DNA from: Dryas octopetala
Lineage: Eukaryota; Streptophyta; Magnoliopsida; Rosales; Rosaceae
Assembly (NCBI GenBank): GCA_963921425.1
Contig: OY992837.1
Span: forward strand, 4,871,896 to 4,935,895
DNA length: 64,000 bases
Reading direction: 5' to 3'
In this document: piece after piece, positions 12,359-23,604 of the stretch
How the letters are laid out: every line of letters starts with the position of its first letter
Position numbering within the stretch: the first letter of the stretch is position 1
Program-made: the position numbers and the translations under genes
The notes under the pieces: model-generated
What the model was told of the DNA's origin: nothing
What the model saw: only the letters and a program-made list of their open reading frames with translations
The model's database searches: none

Positions 12359-12535
12359 GTTGTTGAAACTCCATATATCTCCATTTTGCAACAAAAGAAG
12401 CATCAATTCAATGAAGAGGTCGGCATGCGTAGCTTGGTGTCAAAGCAATGGTGCCTTATGAATAAGATACAAGGCATTCTCAAAGAAATCCAAACTCAAG
12501 AGGAAGAGTTGAAGCATAAGCACGCACGTTTCTAA
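12359..12535 (+). other. Orphan exon-like open frame, coiled-coil character
   Basis: After a possible acceptor (ATATATAG at 12351-12358) the frame stays open for 58 codons to a TAA at 12533-12535. The residues are Lys/Glu/Gln-rich and look helical (for example QQKKHQFNEEV and KEIQTQEEELKHKH), unlike the surrounding AT-rich noise. No upstream partner exon was found, so it is either the last exon of a small unrecognised gene or a relic. The family is not recognised. Confidence 0.25.
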
Positions 12536-13259
12536 TGTGGTAATAATACTTCCTGTAAAGTATGGTTTTAAAACTTTTTGACTTGTTTGGTTTTAAAATG
12601 ACTTGTTCACCTTATTTCCTACTTTTGGGGGGCACTATCTACTTTGTCATATTGGCAGGTGTAGGCAACAAACTTTTACACAATGCCAAACACGCTCTCG
12701 TGCCCATTAATAATCAAGCATTAGGTTTAGGAATTGAGATGTTGTTAACTTTACTATACTATAAAGTATAATATGCCTTTCACTATCATCTCCTCTATCA
12801 CTTAATTGACTAGTCAACCTACACATCTCAACCATCTTTGGGTGGAGCTGCGACTCCCTCTCTAGATTCCAGAAGTGGGTGTTTTTTGTTTTTAAGAAAA
12901 AAAAAAATTGTATTCCATTCTTATCCTTAATGAGTGGAGCCCAACTTGAATGCACCAAGGGGTTGGGCCGCGTAACTTCAATCCAAATCTAAACAGTTGA
13001 AAGCTAGCCCAGTTATTTTGGGCCATAAGACCCCAGCCTCAAACTTACCCATTTGCCCTATGAGTAAACTAGCCAGCCCAACCTCTTTTCTGTTCGGTGC
13101 CCGACTTGACCCATCAAACATTCATCCGTTGAGTTTTATTTTTATATTTTTTGTTATATTTAGAAGGGGTCAAATCCTTGACCAATTTGAACTAACACGA
13201 AGGAGTTAATGTACTATTTATTTATACATGTCCCATTGCAAGCATTATTTATTTCACAA

Positions 13260-13345
13260 TAAATTAAATAGTGACATATGTAATGACACATTATTTGAGA
13301 TTTAACTTTGAGATATAAATTTAAGATTCCTAAAATTATTGTAGA
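13260..13345. repeat. Half-copy of the 7-kb MITE-like repeat
   Basis: Around AATGACACATTATTTGAGAT and GAGATATAAATTTAAGAT this segment parallels 7225-7285 in the same orientation. Only the right half of the repeat is recognisable. Confidence 0.45.
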
Positions 13346-13956
13346 AGTTTTATTCATTTATATGGTAGTGGAACTATATAATTTTCTGAATTTTATTGAG
13401 GCTATTACACTAGAACATTAATACATGTATTCCACCTATCTATTAGTCCATACACATTCATATTTATTGAAAAAGGGCAAAAGTAATAAAAGACCAACAG
13501 ATTTTCTCTTTTCATATATAAATGCAATACCTATAATGTGATTATGCTTCAGAAACAACCCCAGCACTATATGATCACCAAGACCCCAAATGAAATCTTT
13601 ATTTATACAAATGTTTTCATTCATTGGCACTAGGAAAGTGTTGCCAAGAAGTATATGCTCGCGATTTTATTAAGACACATCATCAATTACTATCTATACT
13701 AGAAATATTTTGATTGCTTCCAAAGACTTTCAACTAGAGCGCGGAAAAGTATGGAAGCAACAAAATATTCCATTTTGTATGGCACTCATCAAAAAATTTA
13801 TAACTATCACTTTGTACCACATTTTTTTTATATAGTTATACATCTTTAATAGAGATCAGACTCATATGTAACAATGAGTCTCATTTCTATTAGATATGTC
13901 TTCAAATGTGGGATAAAAAATATGACACAAATAGTTTTATATATGCAATCCAAAAT

Positions 13957-15702
13957 CTATAGAAAACTGGGCACTAAGGGCGATGAGCAGGTTGCAAAGT
14001 TCCAAGGAAAGTTGATGATATGATCTTGATTTGCATCCTCAGAGAGAAGAATGTTGTTGCTGTTGTGGGCATAAAACTCCGAATTGAATGATACAAGTTT
14101 GCGTAGTGACGGTGTTAGAGGCATCAGCTGAATATGATCATGATCATGATGATCATGATCATTATGTTCCACTCGGAGCCTCTTCAAAGCTTGGAATTGT
14201 TCTGCAGCAGATGATTGTATTTCGCTCTTGTCGGCCTCAGAGTCGCCAGAAGATCCAAACTCCTTTGCGTTTGATTCGGAGTCGTCGCAGAGAGAAGGCA
14301 GTGATGTGTGAGACAAGGGTTTGCTGCTGGGTTTTGTATGGATTACATTAACAGCACGCTTGTTATTATTGTGGCCTTGTGCTGCTGATGATGACATTCT
14401 CTCAAGAAACCTTCCCTGGGCTTCAATTTTGTGTTTCAACCGCTTTTGCACCTTAAATTAAAATTAACAAAATAACACCCCCACCCACAAAAAAGAAAAA
14501 GAGAGAATATTAGTAACCCATATAATTAATTAACTTTTTTATATTTAAATGGAGGTAGAGATATTTGGATATAGATACCTCAATTTGATCACTCAATCTC
14601 TTTTGTACTTCTATCTGCATAACTTGGAAGGCTTCATTGAGCTGAGCAGCACTAGAAGGTGTTTCCAAAACACAGCAGGTTTGAAATTAATTAATAGTTA
14701 TATAATTAGCCAGTAATTAATTGATATATATATGTATGTATAAACAGCAAAATTAATACATGTAATTCAAACAAGTGAGAGGGGACACAATTATGAATTA
14801 CTCACGATGTAGTGCTGAAATTAGGCAGTATTTCTGAAATGTTTTTCCTCTGAAGCTTGCCTAATTCTTTGGAAAATTAAGGAAACAAGACCATACAAGA
14901 TACGTAAGCAAGAAATATAGAGGCTAGGGTATAGAAGCCATTAATTACATGAATACCCAACTTTGTAATTAAGGGAAAACAGTATTAATTAAACTTACTA
15001 CTGGTTGTCTCTGGTAAAAATTTTAAGATCCTGTACTTCTGAAAAAAAAAAAAAAAAAAAAAATCAGCTACTTTAATTTCCCTGAAAGTTATTCAAAATC
15101 TGCCACAAGATGCAATTAATCTGCTGATACCCTTAATGTCCTTACATCAGTTAATGAAAAGAAATTCGGTATGTTTTGGGATCAGCAGATAGAGGCACAA
15201 TATAACAACATTAATAATAAGAGAAAGAGAGATAGAGAACCTGCAAATGGCTTTTGATATGGTAGATGGTCAGTCCAGGGACCCCCATAGCCCTCAAGAT
15301 ACCCTTTGGTGTTGCCCCTATCAATTAATCAAACAGATTAATTATAAACACATATAAACAGTACTACCCATAATATATATAAATAAGATGGGGAACACCG
15401 CACCAGCTAGCAGCTACAGAAAAAACAGAACCCATGCATGCATGCAGATCATGATCAATTGAATATCATATCAATAAGAACTGGGACGTCATATATATAT
15501 TTGTTCTGTAATCTATATTATATGGTTGATGCACGACAAGTGAATTAAATTGCAGCAACTTTAGAATTTAGACTAACAGAAGAAGAAACTTACTGTCAGG
15601 GCCACCAAGCTTAGTCACTGCCTCTACGAATCTGTCGTGCAGCTCTTGAGTCCAACGCAGTCGTTCCTTCAATGCAGACCCATCTGATCGACTCGAACCC
15701 AT
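13957..15702 (-). CDS. MYB-CC (GARP, PHR1-like) transcription factor
   Basis: Six exons on the minus strand: 15702-15594, 15317-15241, 15038-14999, 14860-14806, 14651-14579, 14451-13957, giving 282 residues with all phases matching. Residues 12-65 form the GARP/MYB-like domain (RLRWTQELHDRFVEAV, then GLTIYHIKSHLQKYR). Residues 97-136 form the MYB-CC coiled coil with a variant of the LHEQLEVQ motif (LSDQIEVQ, 113-120). Family members are nuclear dimers that bind P1BS-type sites; several act in phosphate-starvation responses, but which branch this is remains unclear. The C-terminal tail is Ser-rich and carries a His/Asp run coded by near-palindromic ATGATC repeats. The acceptor before exon 3 follows a 22-base T tract in the gene sense. 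The ATG chosen is the first in frame. Confidence 0.93.
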
Positions 15703-16892
15703 TTCTCAAAATCAACCGCGAGGATTCACTGCAAATTGAGCAACAACAACACCATGATATACGTTTGGAGGGAGCAATATAATTACCACAAATAGATAGT
15801 TGATGACAAAACAAATCTTAGGTGACGATGTGCACTATGGTGGAATGATACGTTTGGATGCGTTACGTTGTCTGTAAATGTCGGACTAAAACTAAGAGTA
15901 GGCAGAGTCAGAGTCAGAGTCCAAATCGTTTCAAACTTTGTTTTCAAGTGTTCCCTTTGGAATGTTTTATGTCCGAAGCCTTTCGAAGTCAAACATTTCG
16001 ACCTTAATTCCTTGTTTGTACTGTTATGTCCGAAATTAAACCTTTCCTAGTCAAAACTCACCAGGAAAACAGAGGGCCAACTTGGTAGAAATTGTATCTG
16101 CCCGGCTGTCATATTTGTAATTACCTACACAAAATCAATAACACGGATCAGTTTTGTACACATTAAGATAAGGTTGTGTCAATGATATATATATATATAT
16201 ACATATATATATATGAATATTTATTCATAAATTCATAAAATCAGGAACAAGAAGTCAACCCCAACTGATAAATGAGATAGGAAAGGGCCAGGGTTAAATG
16301 GGCTGCTTTTCCCACTTGGAGCACCCAAATTCTATAGCATCTATTTTTCTGAACGTCCCGATCTAAACCCAATATAACTTTGAGTGTGTTTTTGGATCAA
16401 GTTGGCCTTGTTGGGTTCCAACTTACAACATAGCTTGTACCCTACACCAATATTACCAAAGATGCATGTGAAAAGGCATTTGCCAAGCCTGGCTTAGACT
16501 TCTCTTACATTCCTAAGCTTGATAGTTGAAATCAATTCAGTATTGAAGTTCGCCACATTATTTCTCAAGCAAGCAAGCTACTCTGATTTGAAATTTTCTA
16601 CTTAATGATTTTGTAATTCTTACAATACAATACAGTACAAAACATGACAATAACACTAACAAGAAGCAAATATTCTTCATACATTTTGTCATAAATTAAT
16701 AACTGAAAGATAATTTAAAGCCGAAGCAATGTTTGATGGAGAGGAAGGCATACTTCAACCCCTTTGAAAAAGCATCTATTATGAACAACACATCACAACA
16801 AATTCATTACATAAAATGGTGACATTTCTATACTACTTTGTCAGCCACTGAGACGAAGCTATCTGTCTTTCTCCCACAGGTTTGAGCGGCCG
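15703..16892. other. Intergenic between MYB-CC and Alfin-like genes
   Basis: Upstream region of the MYB-CC gene and 3' region of the Alfin-like gene. It contains a TA-rich run near 16188-16215. No coding signal or clear TATA box was identified. Confidence 0.55.
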
Positions 16893-19184
16893 CTACTGCC
16901 TGCCCCTTTTCAAGCTGCAAGACGGGCACTTGTATTGCTTGATGTTCTCAGCCTTGGCAGGTGTTATCTTCACACCATTTTCCGTGGAACCATCTCTCAC
17001 AGATGTCACAGCCTATCCAAAATTCATCTGCATTGTAATTTCCGCCACAGCTCCCACAGAGAGTTTCACTATGTTCGTCATCCTCCTCATAACTCTCATC
17101 TGGCAGCTTCAGACTAGGATTGGGATTAGGATTGCTTTTCACTAGTACATCACCGGATCTCTACAGAAAAAGAGGAACCAGTTAGTGCCTACAGAAACAA
17201 GCATGTATTCCATACTAAGCAGCAGTGAGTCCAGGACAGACTAAGAAAGAGAAATTACTTCTTACAGAAAGCCAATATTGAACATTAGAAAAGCTCGACC
17301 ATTAGAAAAGCTCGACCATCACATATAATGCCCTATTGAAAAACAATGATAAGAAATGACATCGTTGATTACACCAACAGCAGTAGCTTGTTTCAATAAA
17401 TTTCTCCAGACAGGATTTTTCGAAAAAACTCGATGAAAGTTTCTGAACCAAGTGAGAACCTTACAGGGGAAAAGAAATGGCAAGATGAAAAACAAAAAGA
17501 AATAGCAATTGATCCATCTGACCTTTGTGCTGCCTCGAGATTTGCTTCCACTATCCACACTGGGCTTGTCTTTAATGGGTTTCCTTTCCGTCACAACTTC
17601 AAAGACAGTAGGCATATCATTGATCAAGCTAAAAAGGCGTTTCCTGTCATTATACAGAACAACTCCAGATGAATAAAACCATTGAAACCTCAAGCAAAGA
17701 CGCCTGAGAACATNNNNNNNNNNNNNNNNNNNNNNNNNNNNNNNNNNNNNNNNNNNNNNNNNNNNNNNNNNNNNNNNNNNNNNNNNNNNNNNNNNNNNNN
17801 NNNNNNNNNNNNNNNNNNNNNNNNNNNNNNNNNNNNNNNNNNNNNNNNNNNNNNNNNNNNNNNNNNNNNNNNNNNNNNNNNNNNNNNNNNNNNNNNNNNN
17901 NNNNNNNNNNNNNCATGTCCACAATAAAGTTCTGCTATGAAAAACAAGGGCAGACATCAAAAAGCTGAGCCACAAAATAATTCTCTTTGGTGGCTTTGTG
18001 CAAATTGCAGAAAAGAGTCAAGTGCTCAAAAGTCTTCAATAACCATAACGTACATTTGTAGCTTCATTGAAGTTTGATATATATTCAAGGGGAAAGAAGA
18101 ACTGACAAGTAAACTAAAAATCTCTATCAGGCAATCTATGATTTCAATATTTCACTATCAATGGAGATGACTAGCAATTTAAGCAATTTCTCCACTCATG
18201 TTGGTATTCCGCATTAGATTTTAAATGAAACAGAATACAGAAACCAATCCCACCAAGCATCTAAACATCTTAAACATATACATCAACAACATAGAATTAG
18301 GAATACTACCCGTTATCTACCACATACATGCGGCTACAACAAAAATCCAGTATACCTCTCATTGCGGTTGAGACGTGCTCCAAAATAGAAGGCCACAGAA
18401 AGCAGCCAAGAATCACTGTGAACGGCAACCAGGGAAAGCCAGTCCTTGCGGTTCATGCCATCTCTCGCAAAATTGATCCCAAGTGCTGGCTCAGGAAGCT
18501 CCGGTGGGACTTCTTCTGCCGGAAGTGTCACTTCCCAGCTTTCATTCGGATGCCCATACAGACACAAATTCTCCTTATCTAAACCAACAGGAGGAAAAAG
18601 AAAACCAGAAAAACCATGAGTTGTGACTTAAACAGTTAAACGAACTTATGGGTTTAATTTGAACTCCCACTACAGTAAAATTTTTTATTTAACTAAGGTC
18701 CAAGGGAGTTTCACTTGTACCAACTAATCCATTTAAACAGAAAAATTGAGATTCAACAGAACCCAAACAACAGAAAATGAACAAACTCCATTCAGTGTCT
18801 GGGACACATATACAAATTGTTTTCCGAGAATACATACAAATATAATTGACCAAAAAAATTACTATAAATTCGAAAGCTTGAGCCTTTCTGGGAAAAAATA
18901 CAACTAAAAATTAGAAATGGAGAAAATGAAAAGGAGAAGTCTGATCTACAATTGGGCATTACCTGGATCACAGAGTCCGTAGAATTCATCGACATCTGCT
19001 AGGAAACAAAGACACTCCAAAGTCAGAGACTTTCAGAAAAAAAAAAAATAAAAAAAATCGAGAGAGAGAGAGTGAGAGAGAGATTGGAGTTACCGTAAGT
19101 TAAAGCACGGACAACGGAGGTTCTTCGAGCACCGTAATCTTTGAAGATCTCCTCCACGGTTCGCGGACTCGAGGCCATTTCCAT
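16893..19184 (-). CDS. Alfin-like PHD-finger protein, frameshifted in the PHD finger
   Basis: Five minus-strand exons: 19184-19094, 18995-18963, 18578-18356, 17643-17523 and 17160 onward. The Alfin domain (about residues 5-130, with [15 protein letters not shown] and [11 protein letters not shown]) is intact. The PHD finger begins normally (C191, C194, C207, C210, H215), but after K217 one extra C on the plus strand (16975 or 16976) shifts the frame. As read, the protein ends at 16948-16950 with 226 residues and lacks the last three zinc ligands. One base removed, the family's usual ending runs to a TAG at 16893-16895, 244 residues in all. Alfin-like proteins read H3K4me3 and repress transcription in the nucleus. 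Because everything else is conserved, a sequencing error is the simplest reading; the N gap in the same gene supports poor quality here. M1 or M3 could be the start. Confidence 0.9.
17714..17913. other. Assembly gap of 200 N
   Basis: Exactly 200 unknown bases inside the third intron of the Alfin-like gene (intron about 17644-18355). The round number suggests an estimated or default gap length. The exons on both sides are complete. Confidence 0.98.
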
Positions 19185-21013
19185 GGGATCTAAACGGTGC
19201 GTTTCGGAATCGGGGTTTACTGTTAGGGATTGAGTCTATTGGGCGAGTTCGAATTGCAGAGAGGGAAGAAGGGTGAGAGCATGAGGACAGATCGAACAGA
19301 CTGAGAGATGCATGTAAACGTGGAGAAGAGAGAGAAACAGAGACAGCGTTTAGGTCGTTGGTACTTGATAAAGCCACTCCCTACTCTCCCAGGATGAGAG
19401 TCTCTCAGTACTAAATAGTAATTTACTTTACTAAGGAGTAAGGACTAAGGTTGTAAAGGTGTGTACATAGCAATTACTACTATTAGCAGAAAGTGTAACT
19501 TTCTTTCTCAATTTCACAGAGAGGCCCCTATACTTATTGTAATTTGTCAGTTGATCCCAGGTTCCTTCGGTTTTTCTTTTTGGACGGTTTCTACTGCTTT
19601 AGGAACGTTATGTTTACATCAAATACTAGTTAACTATAATCTCATATACTTAAGTTCACGGCTTCAATCTCAATTCAAGCTGTTAACCTACAATTTTAAG
19701 TGTAGCAATTGCAATTTGCTTAAGCTCGTTTTTCAATTTTGATCCAAATTTAAGGTCCCTATAGTTCAATTTTTTTTGTTCTATATGAAAAGAAGAAATT
19801 AGAATTCAAACCTCTCCAACATTATAAAGAAAAATATAACTACATTAATAGTTAGTTAGTGGTTTTTTTATTATTATTATTAATAGGGAGAAAACATGCA
19901 ACTCTTGGTCTTGAGATGAGTCTCAAATTATGTATATTTAACTACAAACCACAACCTTTAAGCAATAAATCATACCCTATTTTGCCTCAAATATCAATAT
20001 TTGATTTGATTATTTAACCCGCTTACTTTATGTTTTCATGCTAACCAACGTTCTCCTTTCTCATCTAAAGTAATATGATAATATAAAGAGGAAATTGAAT
20101 AGATGAGTTTTCATGTGAGACCAGAAACCGTCATTAAAAAGATGAGTTTTTATTTCATTAGATCTAATAATATGAGTTTTTATTTAATAGATTGTTAATC
20201 TGACATAAGACACCAGATCGGTGTAAATTGTCTCGCCAACCAAAAAAAACACAGAACGAGCTAGAACGAGCTCCAGAATCGAGTTTTAAATTAGAAACAA
20301 ACGAAACGACCATTACTCAGCGCAACAAAGCTCCTCTCCTGACAACCTTAAAATTCGGTGTTGTATGCCAGGTCCTCGCATTCACTCACTCCATCAACTT
20401 CTTGTTCATCCACCCATCGATTTTGACAACACACTGTAAATGGATGAGGATTATTTGAGGACAAGACACCGTAAAAGCAAATGTAAATTTCGCTTCTTGC
20501 ACTTCCAAATAAAAAATTTATAATTTTATTGCACTAACATGATGGAATGCATAAACACCAATGACCAATAATATTGCTTCCATCCATCACAAATAATGGG
20601 CGACACCAATTTACTCGTACACAAGGAACACAACCCGCCTACACGTACACGAACACAACCCGCCTACACATACAGTACAGAGACTGGTGGAGGAAGAAGT
20701 AAAAGGAGGGGAAGAAGAAGATGGGAATAAGGAGGCATTAGGGAGGGGCGAAGATACCATAGAGAGATCAACAAATAGTTTACAAATTACTTGGCTAAAG
20801 AATTTTTGTCTATCCAGAACTTGTACATAGTCAAGAAAGGATTGGGACAAAAAAAAAAGGAATATGGAAATCAACATAACCTCCTAGTCAATTGTTCTGA
20901 TCAAACCCTCAAATTCCACAAGGCATGAAAACTTCCTTCTCAGCATAAATACTAGCAAAGAAAACAAATGCAAGCTTACACAAGTGTGGTAGTGGTAGGG
21001 AGAGCAACCGCCT
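19185..21013. other. Intergenic between Alfin-like and DnaJ genes
   Basis: 5' side of the Alfin-like gene, with a GA-rich run near 19060-19082 in its first intron just outside this stretch, and the 3' side of the DnaJ gene. Only short chance frames were seen; the one at 20611-20877 is low-complexity. Confidence 0.55.
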
Positions 21014-23604
21014 TTATGAAGATGTTAATAACCGTTTGATGCCAGTTTTCTGCTCTGAGGTGAGCTTGGTAGGGAACTTTATGTTAAACTTGATTCTCAA
21101 GTTCCCCCTTTTCAAAGGTTCCTTTGGGATGGGCATCCCCTCCCCTTTAACCACTTCTTCATAGGTAGGGCTGATGATGGAATTGATGGGGACTGTCAGA
21201 TTTCTCCCATCGAGGGTTGTCAGCTGCGCCGTGTGACCTGTCAGAGCTTCCGCAAGAGGTATCTTCTGAGTGATAATAAGATCATTCCCATCCCTCTTGA
21301 AAAGACTATGAGGCTTCTCATCAATGATAAAGACAAGGTCTGCTGGTATGACACCTCGTTGTTCGTTCCCCTTCTCTGGAAAAGTAATTTTTGTGCCTTT
21401 CTTCCAACCAGGCTTGATCTCAATTGTTAGAATTTCCTCCACTGTGGTTGGTCTCCTGTACAGGAAAGGAAAAGAAAAAAAGAATAATAAATAGCATATG
21501 AACATATCCTTTTCCTTTTAATTTTCTAGGCAAGTAAATGGATCCAAAAACTAACAATTCCACAAATACCATATGTACATGTGCTCCCTCCCAGGCTCCA
21601 AACCATAGACAATAATGGTAACAGTAGGATTGTCTATGGCTTGGAGCCTGGGAGGGCACATGTACATACATCATCTGTGGGCAGTGTTGGGTAAATCATG
21701 AAATTTTGGTAATTCCAGTGACAAAGTGTCTTTGGGATTAAGGAGGGAGCGCAATTTGATACCAATCATGGTGGATATGTAAAAAATATGATTATGGTTA
21801 AATACATGTTCTGGTTGGCAGGAGGTATATTACCATAATCGAATACATTGTCATGGCAGAGAGGAACTCCTTCAGGACATATTGTGACTTTAGTGAATAA
21901 TAATCTCTTGTCACTAGAAATGCTATTTATCTTCCAGGTGTGGAATTGTCAGTTTTTTGATCCATTTAATCGTCATCAGCTTGGGCAATCATGGTAAACT
22001 ATCTTACAAGGCTATCATCGCTCGACAAGAAACATCTACATAAATCTCCTATTTTGCCAGCACAACCTAACACCATTTATTATTATCTTTACAGCCATCT
22101 TAAAGATATATTTCCTAGTAGAAATTATGTAGTTTTCTAGTTATCCTAATATGTGGGATGAAACCAAGAATAACTTATCTACACTAGTATAATTCAGATA
22201 CGTTCAGCACAAATGCTAAAGAAGAACGATATATAACTAGATTTAGTGCATTTTGTTGCACCATTAACTCATTTAAATTATGAGATAAATAAAAAAAGAC
22301 ACAAATCTTGATCAGTATTCACCTCTTGCAACCAACCATACATACAGATATTTTACTCAATTTATCAACAAGAACTTTCTCACTCAAAAAAAATGATATT
22401 TTTAAATCAAATGAGGACAGAACTCGTGTCTGAAAATAGACACAGATCAAGATAAGAACATCAAGTACTCAGGTCAGCAGTCACATTATACTTCACATAC
22501 ATAATTACAAGGTACAATGCAATGCCAAAGCATCAAGGAAGAACACAAATGAACAAATATCTAAAATCTAAATTCTAAATGCAACTGAAAAAAAATGTCA
22601 CATTTATCTGTGCAACTCTGAATCATGTGCAACAATATAGCCACCAGGTATCACTCACATTAGCATGAACAGTAAGGACAGCCATTTGATTGTTCAAAAC
22701 CTCACATGCAATGGCATTGAAAAGACTGACAAATTATGCCAACAAAGGAGAGAACTGGAACTTCATCAAAAACCCATTATGCAACCAAACCATCTAATCA
22801 AATCAAAAGCCTAATGAGTTAAAACAAAATGACCCAAGAAGCAAATGCATACAAAACAGGGGATCAAAAAAATTAAACAAAAATACTTATGAAAAACAAA
22901 GGCTTACCCACTAGCATCGGGTACATCCCTAGAAATCTTCATCTTTTTGGTGGTGCCCTTATACAAGTCCTCCAAAGTACAAGGCAATGTCCTCTCTATC
23001 GGCGCAGCTTTCCTGGGCACATTCCCAGAGCCCTCCCCTCCGCCTCTAAACGACGCGAATATGTCTTCCCCAAACATGCTCCTCTGAAACGCGGACGCTC
23101 CCGCCCGAGACCCGCCCGCCCGCGACGCGGCCATGTCGGGCATCCCTCCGAAACCCGAAAACCCGAAAATCTCCGAGAATATGTCGTCTGGACTCCTGGT
23201 ATTGAACCTGAACATCGTCGGACCGCCCTCCTGCCCGGCCGAGGACCAGGACGAATCGGGCGGTGGGGCTCCTCCCTTCAAACCCTCCTCCCCGTACTGA
23301 TCATACACTGCTCGCTTTTGGGGATCACTCAAAACCTGTTCAATTTCATTGAAAAAAAAAACAATTAAATTGAGAATAAATCTGGGTTTGAAAATTTGGG
23401 GATTTGTAATTGGAAAAACGGAAATGGGAAATTGATTACATCGTAAGCTTCGGAGATTTGCTTGAATTTGGCCTCGGCTGCTTTCTTGTTGTTAGGGTTT
23501 TTATCGGGGTGCCACTTCATAGCGAGCTTGCGATACGCTTTCTTCAAGTCATCGTCTTTGGCACTTCGTTCTACTTGAAGAATCTTATAGTAATCGACGC
23601 CCAT
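21014..23604 (-). CDS. DnaJ class B (type II) Hsp40 co-chaperone
   Basis: Three minus-strand exons, 23604-23440, 23335-22908 and 21455-21014, join to 344 residues. The J domain occupies residues 4-68 with the HPD motif at 32-34, which stimulates Hsp70 ATPase. A Gly/Phe/Ser-rich linker follows (about 70-140), then the two beta-barrel substrate-binding domains ([16 protein letters not shown], then [17 protein letters not shown]) and a C-terminal dimerisation segment. The CxxCxGxG zinc repeats of class A proteins are absent. There is no transit peptide or ER signal, so it is probably cytosolic/nuclear. It resembles Arabidopsis At4g28480/At3g08910 more than At5g01390. Intron 2 (22907-21456) is long and carries a strong hairpin. 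Confidence 0.95.
21572..21668 (-). repeat. Intronic inverted repeat, miRNA-precursor-like hairpin
   Basis: The arms 21572-21613 and 21629-21668 are reverse complements apart from a 2-base bulge and one non-Watson-Crick position, with a loop of about 15 bases. Read on the minus strand, the same sense as the host DnaJ transcript, the odd position is a G:U wobble; on the plus strand it is an A-C mismatch. The stem of about 40 bp and total length of 97 bases fit a plant pre-miRNA or a small foldback element. The arms do not match a miRNA family I can recall. Confidence 0.7.

Larger units (their letters stand above)
11619..13956. other. Intergenic between dioxygenase and MYB-CC gene
   Basis: AT-rich spacer holding the two 3' ends. 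It contains one exon-like open stretch (12359-12535) and a half-copy of the MITE-like repeat (13260-13345). Nothing else with coding character was seen. Confidence 0.6.

Noticed and set aside
14851..15063. 22-base A run as a possible retroposed poly(A) tail
   Set aside because: In the gene sense it is the T-rich tract directly before a good splice acceptor (15042-15063), with no retrocopy attached.
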